A stretch of 64,000 nucleotides of DNA from Chrysomallon squamiferum (taxonomy: Eukaryota; Mollusca; Gastropoda; Neomphalida; Peltospiridae): NCBI GenBank assembly GCA_012295275.1, contig CM022669.1, positions 7,462,489 through 7,526,488 of the forward strand. Direction: 5' to 3'. Under the pieces are notes generated by a model. That model worked only from the letters and a program-made list of their open reading frames with translations, was not told where the DNA came from and did not search any database. A program made the translations under genes and the position numbers. Of the stretch, positions 38,761 through 49,599 are shown piece by piece; the first letter of the stretch is position 1, and every line of letters starts with the position of its first letter.

Positions 38761-40979
38761 CTACTTGCACATGTATTCAATTGGGAAATTCAAGTAATTT
38801 GAAATATAGTAGTACATCTTGGAGTTTTCGAAAATAAGGTACCTGGAATCGGCTAACGGCGTCACGCCAGTAACTCCAAATGGTGCATCGATCCATCGCA
38901 CATCTTCTTCCGTCAATGGTTTACTTCCAGTCACGAAATATCTCGCCTCGGTTTCGTTGTAGGTGAGAACGTATACAACGTCGTTTCTGAACACGTTTAA
39001 TTCTCGAAGGGTGTCGTCAACGTGTGTAATGCCGTCGAGATCGGAAAAGCCAGAGTAGCTGAAGTAGTCTTGGATTATATTTGTTGGACAGGACACAGGC
39101 GTAAATGTTTCCTGAATCTCGACTGAAACATGTCACAGATCTTCCTAAAAATAAAATGAATATTTTCATCGTTATCATCGTCAACTTCTTCATCATTATC
39201 ATCATCAACAACTTCATCATTACTCCTTGTCTGTTGTTGTTATTATCTTCTTTTTCTTGTGAACCTTTTCCTTGACTGTGCAAATTTTATTTGTTTTTTC
39301 GTTTATTTATTTATTTTAATTTTGGGGGGGGGAGGTATCGTTTCTAGTTCATGTTTGTTTTTGTTTTTTTGTGGGTTTTTTTTTCAATACTAAATAAAAT
39401 AATTTGTGTATTTATTAATAAATATTACATATTTAATTACCTGAAATGAGCATTATGTTATTTCCATAATAATGAGTGGCGCCATCTACGACAGTGGTAA
39501 CGTCTTGGAACACATCGGACACGACGTAATTATACTGAGGGCCGCGTTTGAGCTCACCGTTTTCTGCTAGACAAAATAACATACAAACGCTTGACTTGTA
39601 AAACACAAATAGCTTGTGCCAATCCTTAAAATACAGAGCTGCATTTACTTCTAAACGATCGCTAGGTTTGCACGTAATCTGAAATAAAAAATTTGACTGA
39701 TCACTTATGGAATAAAATACACAGTATCCAATAAAAACAATAACAACAGGAATTTTAATTAATTTGAAAACATCTTGTTATTTTTGGTTATTACAAATAA
39801 TGAAACGAGTAAGTTTCTAAATCGCTTAACTATTAAAGTAAAAAACTGTATTCATGGTATAAAAATAAATGTCGTTAAAAATACTTTAAAATGAAAAAGA
39901 TAATATATCTTTTGCAAAAATTCCAGACATGAAAAATTTAAGAATCAGTTGATGCTATCGGTCAGTCTAATTTTATGTATCTGTTATTCATTTGTTTAAA
40001 GTGCAGGTATACATCTAAAAAATGGAAGATAATTAGAACAATTATTCTTTGTTTGCAGATAAAAGTTTAATATGAAAACAAAGGGATTACAGATAAAAGT
40101 TTAATATGAAAACAAACAGTACACACACACACACACACACACACACGTGTGTTGTATAAAACAAGGATCAACACTTTATTATTGTAAAATGTTAATGATT
40201 GTGCTGAATTTATTAATAATCTAGACTGTCATCTTTCAAAAGACAATGTCAATATAGATATAGATATAGATATAGATATATGAAATCTTAATTAGAACAA
40301 TATGTAGACAAAATCCCAAACAAAGCAACAAAAGAAATGTTTCCTAGATCATTCCTGCACTGTTCCAAATGTTATTATTTAGTTCATGCATACTTGTTGC
40401 TGCAGTGAAATATTTTAATCTATTGTCCGCGTATATTAGGAAAATGAATTAAGAAAAAAATTCGTTTCTGATAATCAACATGAAATGCCTAAAGAAATAA
40501 CAAACGGGCTTTCTTCTTCAACAAAATTATATTATAATAAATAAATAAATAAATAAATAAACAAATATACAAAACTAACAAACAAACAAAACAAAACAGA
40601 ACCAAGAATTTACAGATGTTATCATGAAATATAAACATGTAATAAGACTTAGAATCTCACCTTTTCATAGTAGTAGCTATGTGCTGAAGGAACCATCTTT
40701 CTCGAGTCTGTGTAACTGGAAAACGTGTGACACGTGAGTTTACCGTTTACACGTGACACTTGGAAAGAACTGCACGAAGACAGATCAGAACAAAGTCTCG
40801 AGCACTGAAGACGAGACAGTGAACCTTGGAAAGTGCCTCCAACACGTCCGTGATTGACCGGTCCATATTTGAATGTACCAGTGGGTTCTTTGCTGTTCTT
40901 CACAAACAATTCCAGTAAAACAGAAAATGAATATTAGAAATGAATTAAGTCCTGATGATGAGGAGTAAGGTGATCTCAT
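38761..40979 (-). pseudogene. Array copy C: frameshifted copy of the PAN plus propeller family
   Basis: Exons 40979-40661, 39678-39441 and 39144-38761 with intact splice sites and an intact exon 2. Exon 1 carries one extra base at about 40867-40870, inside the WYIxYGP segment, and runs into a stop after CSSVLETLF. Exon 3 carries one extra base at about 39107-39112, in the ETFTP segment. The two insertions do not restore the frame. Exon 3 is also two codons shorter near the end and reads YMC where others read YWC. Exon 2 has gained further cysteines (SSVCMLFC). Apart from these changes the copy is close to B and D, so its loss looks recent. Confidence 0.82.
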
Positions 40980-41076
40980 TGTGGTCTTCACTCTGACTGC
41001 GATCTGATCACGTTTTGCCTCTCCTGATTCTCGGTTCTTTCTGGCATATTTGTATTCAGTGTCTACATTAATAGTG

Positions 41077-41098
41077 TATTTTATACTATTGCGATTGG
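41077..41098 (-). promoter_or_regulatory. Copy C promoter: TATA and CCAAT boxes
   Basis: CCAAT (41094-41098) and TATAAAATA (41077-41085) on the minus strand, about 100 bases before the ATG at 40979; intact although the gene is frameshifted. Confidence 0.6.
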
Positions 41099-41181
41099 TC
41101 GATAAACAACGCCTGTAACGGCTATTTCAGCTAGTCCCTTTTCTTACTGGTTCTGCGTATGCAACTGTAAAATATTTCCCT

Positions 41182-41216
<35 letters not shown>

Positions 41217-41304
41217 CGATCCTATGAACATATCCAAATGCGTGAGTAAATTTATTTTAGGGGCAGAGATGGTTAAAGATTTGCGTAATATTAACGTTTA
41301 ATAT

Positions 41305-41344
<40 letters not shown>

Positions 41345-44000
41345 TTTTTTTCTTTATTTGTATTGTTTTTTTTTTTTTTTTTTTTTTTTTGGGGGTCTTA
41401 TTTATTTAGATCATTAATTGATTAATGTTGTAATATACGTCATTATAAAGAAATTAAATTTCCATCAAACTAAATTTATTACGAAGTAATGATAATCACG
41501 ACACAGATTCAAATGTCATTCATGTACAAACATCTGTGTACATCACAGTTCTTACTTCTTGGAAGGAAATGTCATATATATCTAGATTCATAGACCAACA
41601 AATAATAATCTGTACCACATTATGATTATAAAATAAAAGAGTAAAGACAATTTTATGTTATAAAAATTATTGTATTTTTTACCTTTGGGTCAATCTTTAT
41701 CGAATTTTTTTTATTTAATAATAACAATAATAAAAATATTTTAAAGAAAGTTCATTATATTGTCGTAAAGCTTTAAATAGCAAGCCAGCTGATCTATATT
41801 TAGCATTACCTTTTTGTGCTCGGATGATTTTGTGAAGCTGTTTTTCGCCTGGAAAGTTAGGACTTGTTCTAGAAGAGCAAAAGGATAATTATAAAAAAAT
41901 AAAAATAAAAAAAAGAAGCAGTGGAGAAATATGTGTACCAAGTCAATAAAAGAGTTTTATTTCGCAAATTCAATAAATAAATAAATAAATAAAAATAACA
42001 GGCAGAACGATTGAGTTAGTGCTGGATGTTGAGCACGTCAAAAGGAAACTAGCTCTGGCATGGACGTTGTGAGTGATGGCGTAAAGAGAGAAGGAAAAAT
42101 GAATGTTTAACGTCACCCGAGCACGAAGAACATATCGGCTGTTGTGTGTCAAACGAAGATAAATATACCAAAATGGTGATTACTTTTTATATATAAATTC
42201 AGCATTAATTAAAGCGCAGTGAAAAGAACTAGCTAAAATTTTAAATTAAGGTTTATGGAAAAAATTCTGTAACTCTCAAACCTTTTAAAACATTTTCAGG
42301 ATCGAATCGAAATGATTCCTTAACAATTTATTTGAACAGATGTATATTTTCGAATCTACCTAAGATGATTTCACTTCATCGAAATATGTGCGCATTGTCA
42401 GAGTACACTGATGTTTGACGATTCTTCTTCAGAATAAATGAATGGGTCAAACACGTATGACCGATGCGAGCACGACACAAGACTATCTTATCTTTCCAAT
42501 CATCTTGTAAATGGAAAAAAAAAAAAAACATACTGGTGAATTTGACTATCTTATCTTTCCAGCACTTCTTTTAGGAGGACAGCCAATCTTCCAGCACTGA
42601 CTTGAAAAAACGAAGTTTGTTCGCGTCCACATCGTTCGTTGATCTGTATATTTATGAACATTTAAAGATAAAAGTACAATAAATGCATTCTCCAAAATAG
42701 AAAAGTTTCTCATTTCGCTATTTTACTTTTCTGCCTTTGTTTCAAAATTCTGAAAGTCAATAAATTCTAAAACGGGTAATCGATTCTGTACTTTTTTAAT
42801 TGCAAAAACAATGAACAAATGACAAATATTATAATATTCCATTCTAATTTTTAGTAACAACAACAAAATAAATAAATAAATAAATAATTGAGTAAATTAA
42901 TAAACTGAACATAATGTTTAAATAGTTTCACTCGTTGTATGGTGGACTATTAATTAGTTATAGCAGCTCTGCATGAAAATGTGTTAGATTACAAAATTTA
43001 TTATAAATTAAACAAAGGTACAATGTTGGATTTTATTAATTAAAGAAAGATTTAATATTGCAAGCCAATATTTTCATTTGATTTATAGGCATTTGCGAAC
43101 ATAAAAAGATACATTTCTTTTGAACAAAGCTCCAAATAATCCAAATTGAACTTATAGCCAGGGGAGGTAAAAGTGCTGGTTTACGAAATAAAAAATTCAT
43201 TAAAAAGCAATTGTAAAAACTGTCTTAAAGGATTCTTCATGGGAAAAATGTCAAAATAAATCAAAGATTAAATAACCCTAATAGTGGAAAAAGAAAAATA
43301 TTTTTTCTTCTTCTTTTTTTATGTTCTTCGCACAACAACAAACGTGCTTTTAACATTACAAAAGAGTCTTTACTGGATAATAATTCAGCTGACTGAACAA
43401 GTGCAATAATAATAACAAATGATTTAATTATTTCGATAGTAAATTTGGCTTGCTTAATTACTATAGTATTATAGCTACCAGAATATATTTAAAGTCTACT
43501 TTTTAATGTCTAATATACGTAGTTTAAAGAGAACTTTTACACTAACTTTCTTAATTAATAAAGAAAAATAACAACAAACTAGCAGAGCATAGACATTTTT
43601 CTCTTGTGAAAGAATTGAACTATAATGTCTTCTAATGTTATCAGAACACAAACAAAGAAGTAGTCTAACATTGACACACATGCTTGAAAGACTATTTTTA
43701 CGCTTACTGTCTTAATTAATAAAGTAATATGACATGCCAGCCTGTTTCTCGCTTATCAGATCAATTGGCTTTGTCTTTTTAATCACCACTGTACAGGTTT
43801 ACATTGTGATGTTCATTTTAAATCAAGGGAAGTAAGTACACTTTTCGAATTGACAAGCGAAAATTGACTTGTGACAATTCTATGCCACTTTATTGTCATT
43901 ATTAGCTGAAAACAGTTAAATTAGTAACTGAGAAATACAGAGAATTTTATTAAACGTTTTATTCATAACGCTGCAGCTAGGAAAAATATTTGTCAGCAGT
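41099..44000. other. Spacer between copies C and D, with a shared repeat block
   Basis: T tracts and TTTA repeats near 41180-41390. The block 41740-42620 is closely similar to 50090-50830 in the E-F spacer, including ATGTTGAGCACGTCAAAA and CGAGCACGAAGAACATATCG. The rest follows the common spacer. No gene. Confidence 0.6.
43946..43963 (-). promoter_or_regulatory. Copy D polyadenylation signals
   Basis: Two AATAAA hexamers on the minus strand (43946-43951 and 43958-43963), about 40-55 bases after the stop codon at 44001. Copy A's end region and copy C have similar hexamers; copies B and F lack them at this place. Confidence 0.5.
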
Positions 44001-44516
44001 CTATACGCACCAGTACTTAATTGGAAAACTCCGGTAACGTGGTTTTGAAACATAGTAGTACATCTTGGAGTTTTCGAACATAAGATACGACGAATGGCCA
44101 AACATCGTCACAGCAGTAACTCCAAATGGTGCCTGGGACCATCGCACTTCGTGTTCCGTCAATGGTTTACTTCCAGTTACGAAATATCTCGCCTCCGTTT
44201 TGTTGTAGGTGAGAACGTATACAACGTCGTTTCTGAACACGTTTAATTCTCGAAGGGTGTCGTCAACGTGTGTAATGTCGTCGAGATCGGAAAAGCCAGA
44301 GTAGCTGAAGTAGTCTTGGATTATATTTGTTGGACACGACACAGGCGTAAATGTTTCAGAATCTCGACTGAAACATGTCACAGAGCTTCCTAAAAGTAAA
44401 AACAAATATTTCCAACATTAACATCATCAACTTTTTCATCATCACCATCATTACTGTTGTCTGTTGTTGTTATTATTAATCTTTTTCTTGTCACATTTGT
44501 CTTGATTGTGCAAATT

Positions 44517-44567
<51 letters not shown>

Positions 44568-46631
44568 TTTTATTTTATTTTATTTTTTTATTTTTTGGGG
44601 GTATCGTTTTTTGTTTGTGATGTTTTTTGTTTGTTTTGTTTTTTAAATATATTTTTTTCAGTAATAAATAAAATGATTTGCGTAATTTATTAATAAATAT
44701 TACATATTTGATTACCTGAAATGAGCATTATATTATTTCCATAATAACGAGTGGCGCCATCTACGACAGTGGAAACGCCTGGGAACATATCGGACACGAC
44801 GTAATTATACTGATGGCCGCGTTTGAGCACAGTGTTTTCTTCTGTATAAAATAACTTACAAACGCTTGACTTGTAAAACACAAACAGCTTCTGCCAAACA
44901 TTAAAATACAGAGCAGCGGTTGCTTCTAAAAGATCGCTAGGTTTGCACTTTATCTGAAATAAAAAATTAAAATTTTGAATGTGATTTGACTGATCATTTA
45001 TGGAATAAAATACACAGAGTGTATCAAAAAATCCAATAAAAACAACAACAGAAATTTTAATTAATTTGAAAACATCTTGTTATTTTTGGCTATTACAAAT
45101 AATGAAACGAGTAAGTTTGTAAATCGCTTAACTATTAAAGTAAAAAACTGTATTCATGGCATAAAAATAAATGAAAGAAATATTCAGATAAATGTCATTA
45201 AAAATACTTTAAAATGGAAATTTGAAAAAGAAAATACAGTGGTACCTCGACTTATGAGTTTAATTCGTTCCGTGGTCGAGCTGGTCACTGAATTTGCTCG
45301 TATATCAAGTCAGTTTTCCCAGCTGAATTAAATTGAAGTACCATTAATTCGTTCCAGCTCACAAAAGTACCCCATGTTTTTGTAACGTGTTTTTAAATAA
45401 GAAAAATGTATTTATAAATGACAAATATTGTATAAAATAAAATAAAAGCGAATGTAAAGAAATAAATTGGTTTTGTAAAATGTTTTTATCTTGGAGATCA
45501 GACAAATTATTTTAAAGCCTTTGGCTAGAGTTACAGCCTTTATCGACTCCTTCTGCTTCAGTATGGTACTACGTTCGTACTGCCTAGCCAAGTGGACTTC
45601 ATGCTCAAGTTATTCTATGTTTTCGTGCTTTAATTCAATGTACACAATCCGCTACTTGTTCTCAGCACTGTCCTTTGCACTCACGTTCTTACGATCCATG
45701 GTCAGAAAAAAGAAATTTGGCAAAATACTGGACAAAAACGCGAACACAACTCAGCAGAGATGCTGCCACGGCCAGGTAACCCACGTGAAGTGAACGAGTG
45801 AAACGCGGGATGCTGACCAGATGTTTTGAAGTTCGTTGCGTCAACTAGCGAAGACATATCTGATGCTCGCTCGTATCTCGGATTTTTGCTCGCAAGTCAA
45901 AGCATCGAAAATATCGTAAGTTAGGGCACTCGTAAGTCGAGGTACCACTCTATATCTTTGGCAGAAACTGCAGACACGAAAAATTCAAGAATCAGTTGAT
46001 GCCATCGCTCAGTCTAATTTTTATTTATTTCTTATGTATGCTTACATATGTGTATGTATGTATATAAATATATTTATATATTCATATGTACATATACTTG
46101 TATGTATATATTTGTACGTATATGTATGTGTATGTCTGCAGGTCAGAGCATGTTTGAACAAAAAAATTACATAAAAATTGAATAAATAAATAAATATATA
46201 AATAAATAAACCAATATACAAAACTAACAAACAAGCAAACAAAACAAAACACAACCAAGTATTTACAGCTCTTATCATGAAATATAAACATGTAATAAGA
46301 CTTAGAATCTCACCTTTTCATAGTAGTAGCTATCTGCTGAAGGAACCATCTGTCTCGAGTATGTGTATCTGGAAAACGTGTGACACGTGAGTTTACCGTT
46401 TACACGTGACACTTGGAAAGAATTGCACGAAGGCAGATCAGAACAAAGTCTCGAGCACTGAAGACGAGACAGAGAACCTTGGAAAGTGCCTCCAACACGT
46501 CCATGATTCACCGGTCCATATTTAATGTACCAGTGGGTTCTTTGCTGTTCTTCACAAACAATTCCAGTAAAACACAAAATGAATATGAGAAGTGAATTAA
46601 GCCCTGATGAGGAGGAGTAAGGTGATCTCAT
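44001..46631 (-). CDS. Array copy D: secreted PAN plus hemopexin-like propeller protein, intact, 314 aa (family reference)
   Basis: I do not recognise this gene as a named family. Exons 46631-46314, 44953-44716 and 44389-44001 join in phases 0 and 1. Residues 1-26 form a signal peptide (hydrophobic LNSLLIFILCFTGIV). Residues about 49-83 have the spacing LQCSRLCSDLPSC then LTC (Cys59, 63, 69, 83), like a PAN/apple module. Exons 2 and 3 hold four weak repeats, each starting with a small-hydrophobic strand and a YxF-type strand: about 118 (TAALYF), 165 (VVDGATRYY), 221 (THVDDTL) and 275 (GVTAVTMF). Cys109 before the first and Cys313 at the end would close the ring as in hemopexin domains. Extra Cys138 is shared with B and C. 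One sequon, NKTE. Intron 1 contains a DNA transposon. Signal peptide, PAN and propeller are my inference from pattern, not a search. Confidence 0.85.
45237..45950. mobile_element. 714-bp non-autonomous TA-target DNA transposon in intron 1 of copy D
   Basis: Terminal inverted repeats CAGTGGTACCTCGACTTA and, reversed at the right end, GAGTGGTACCTCGACTTA, flanked by TA on both sides (45235-45236 and 45951-45952). The same intron position in copies A (about 29544-29556) and C is unbroken (AAAATATATCTTT), which is the empty site with a single TA. TA duplication and these ends fit the Tc1/mariner/pogo (Tigger-like) group. The 100-codon plus-strand frame inside (45491-45793) does not look like a transposase. 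Confidence 0.85.
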
Positions 46632-46728
46632 TGTGGTCTTCACTCTGACTACGATCTGATCACGTTATGCCTCTCCTGATTCTCTACTCTTTCTGGCATA
46701 TTTGTATTCTGTGTCTACATTAACAGAA

Positions 46729-46750
46729 TATTTTATACTGTTGCGATTGG
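46729..46750 (-). promoter_or_regulatory. Copy D promoter: TATA and CCAAT boxes
   Basis: CCAAT (46746-46750) and TATAAAATA (46729-46737) on the minus strand, about 100 bases before the ATG at 46631. Confidence 0.6.
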
Positions 46751-47891
46751 TCGATAAACAACGCTTTGTAACAGCTATCTCAGCTAGTGCCGTTTTTTTC
46801 GTAAGCCATTGTAAAATACTTCCTCTTTTTTTAAATGTTTCTTTTAGAAACTATAATATTGGATTTTATGAGTTAAAGAAAGATTTAATATTACATTTTA
46901 TGTATTAAAGAAAGATTTAATATTGCAATCCAATATTTTCATTTGATTTATATGCATTTACGAACACATAAAGAAAAATGTCTCTTGAACAAAGCTCTTT
47001 ATAATCGAAGATATTTGCCTAAGAACAATTCCAAATAATCAGTATTGACACTTATAGCCAGGTGAGGTAACAGCAAGAACAATAAAACAGCGCTGGTTTA
47101 CGAAAAGTGTTTTATTAAAATTCAGTCGTATAAGTATCCCGTGGTTGTTTGGATAATGACCAAACCAGTGACGTGATCAGTTTGACTGCACCAAATAACA
47201 ATCTATACAGAATTATTTCTAAGTTTGTTTCTTTGAATAGTAATAAGAAAATAAAAAAACTTTTGAACGAACTTCATAGGAAAAATATCAAAATAAATCA
47301 AAGATTAAATAACCCTAATAGTGGTAAACGAAAAGTATGTTTTTCTTCTTCTTTTTTTATGTTCTTCGCACAACAACAAAGCTGCTTTTAACATTAAAAA
47401 GAGTCTTTACCAGTGAATAATTCAGCTGAATGAACAAGTGTAATAATAATAACAACAAATGATCTAATCATCTGGATAGTAATTTTGTCTTTCTTAATTA
47501 CTACACTACTGTCGCTACCAGAAAACATTTAAAGTATACCTTTTGATGTCTAATATACGTAGTTTAAAGACTACATTTTCACGTACTACCTTGATTAATA
47601 AAGAAATGTAACAACAAACTAGGAGAGCATAAACGTTTGTCTCGTCAAAAGAATTGATCTAAAATGTGTTCTGATATTATTAGCACTCATGCAGTCACCA
47701 GTCAGTGTGTCATGTATGTGATGACTTACCAATTCAGCTGTTTTGTAGCAGTGTTATTTTATTGTCATACATAGCCAGAGTAAACAGCTAAAAATAGTTA
47801 AAACAGTAAATTGCACATATAAACAATTTTATTAGACCATTTATTCGTGACGTTACAACAACTACATTTAAGAAAAAGGTATGTCAACAGT
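46751..47891. other. Spacer between copies D and E
   Basis: The shortest full spacer. No gene. 47100-47890 matches 51650-52460 downstream of copy F, including a shared AAGTATCCCGTGGTTGTTTG segment. Confidence 0.6.
47828..47845 (-). promoter_or_regulatory. Copy E polyadenylation signals
   Basis: Two AATAAA hexamers on the minus strand (47828-47833 and 47840-47845), about 47-64 bases after the stop of copy E. Confidence 0.5.
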
Positions 47892-49261
47892 CTATTTACA
47901 CCAGTACCTATGTGAGTAAACCCTGTAATTGCGTTTTGGAATGTAGTGGTGGAGCTTAGAGTTTTCGAATATGATGAAAGTGGAGTTGCCCAGGAGCGTC
48001 ACGCCAGTAACTCCAAATGGAGCTCCGGACCATAGCAGATCTTCTTCCGTCAATGGTTTACTTCCAGTTACGAAATATCTCGCCTCGGTTTCGTTGTAGG
48101 TGAGAACGTATACAACGTCGTTTTTGAAAACGTTTAATTCTCGAAGGGTGTCGTCAACGTGTGTAATGCCGTCGAGATCGGAAAAGCCAGTGTAGCTGAA
48201 GTAGTCTTGGATTATATTTGTTGGACAGGCCACAGGCGTAAATGTTCCTGAATCTCGACTAAAACATGTCACAGAGCTTCCTAAAAAAAAAAAAAAAAAA
48301 CAATTCATCATTATCATCATCATCAACATGTTGATGATGTTGTTGTTTGTTTGTTTGTTTGTTTTTGTTGTTGTTCTTGTTGTTTTTTTCTAGGATTGTT
48401 TATATGTTCGTGTAATTTATTAATTTATTAATTACCTGAAATCAGCATTACGTTATTTCCATAATACTGAGTGGCGCCGTCTTCGACCGTGCTAACGCCT
48501 GAGAAAATATCTGGCATGTCGTAACTGTAGTGAATGCCGCCATGGAGAATATAGTTTAGTTCGTAATACATTAACCTATAAAGCGTTGTCCTGCTAAACA
48601 CATACAGCCTCTGCCAGTCCTTAAAATACAGAGCTGCGGTTACTTTTACAACATCGCTAGGTCTGCACTTTAGCTGAAATAGAAAATGGAATATGAATGT
48701 GTATATATATAATTTAAATTTAAAAAAAAATAAAAAAGGAAGAAACTAAATAGAAAGGATATAATATAAATGAAATTACTAGTTCTTGAAAATTCAAATC
48801 CCTTTTGATCTCTCTTCTTCTGTTCACTAGTATTCTACTTCACTGTATTATTGTTATCATCATCATTATGTTATTTATATGTGTGTGTACCTATAAAACT
48901 GTTATCATGAAAAGTAAAAATGTAATTAGTCTTTCAATCTCACCTCTTCGTAGTAGTATGTATCTGCTGAAGGAATCATTACTCTCTCATGTGTGTATTT
49001 GAAAAACGTGTGACACGTGGGTTTACCGTTTTCATGTGAGACTTGGAAAGAATAACAGTAAGGCAGATCAGAACAAAGTCTGGAACACTGAAGACGAGAC
49101 AGAGAACCTTGGAAAGTGCCTCCAACACGTCCATGATTGACCGGTCCATATTTAATGTACCAGCTGGTTATTTGCTGTTCTTCACAAACAATTCCAGTAA
49201 AACAGAAAATGAATATGAGAAATGAATTGAGTCCTGATGATGAGGAGTAAGGTGATCTCAT
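47892..49261 (-). CDS. Array copy E: secreted PAN plus propeller-like protein, intact, 314 aa
   Basis: Exons 49261-48944, 48673-48436 and 48280-47892. Introns are short (270 and 155 bases), so the gene spans only 1.4 kb. N-terminal module as in D, with GKPTC and a divergent linker (KYTHERVMIPSADT). Exon 2 belongs to the E/F type: LKCRPSD, then SRTTLYRL without the extra cysteine, leaving eight cysteines after the signal peptide region (nine if Cys26 stays in the mature chain). Blade 4 is the most divergent of the intact copies (LGNSTFIIFENSKLHHY), but the terminal RYWCK is kept. Sequons NETE and GNST. Confidence 0.85.
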
Positions 49262-49357
49262 TGTGGTCTTCACTCTGACTAAGATCTGATCAGTTATGCC
49301 TCTCCTGATTCTCTGCTCTTTTTGGCATATTTATATTTAGTGTCTACATTAACAGTG

Positions 49358-49379
49358 TATTTTATACTATTGCGATTGG
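49358..49379 (-). promoter_or_regulatory. Copy E promoter: TATA and CCAAT boxes
   Basis: CCAAT (49375-49379) and TATAAAATA (49358-49366) on the minus strand, about 100 bases before the ATG at 49261. Confidence 0.6.
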
Positions 49380-49559
49380 TCGATAAGCAACGCCTATAAC
49401 GGCTATTTCAGCCAGTGCCGTTTTTACTGGTTCTGCGTAAGCCATTGTAAAATATTTCCCATTATTTTTCAATACTATGAACATATCCAAATACTTGAGT
49501 AAATTTATTTTTCCGGCGGAGATAATTAATTCTTTTATATGTTTTTTATATTTTTATTA

Positions 49560-49599
<40 letters not shown>

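Noticed and set aside
44457-44693. Plus-strand hydrophobic frames rich in Leu, Phe, Ile and Tyr (also at 58637-58949)
   Set aside because: Translations of TTTA/TTTG simple repeats, not membrane proteins.
45491-45793. 100-codon plus-strand frame inside the 714-bp transposon
   Set aside because: No transposase-like catalytic pattern; the element is too short to be autonomous.
49262-49273. Start four codons upstream (KTT before MRS) in copies C, D and E
   Set aside because: The codon there is GTG, not ATG; the ATG at MRS is conserved in copies A-E.
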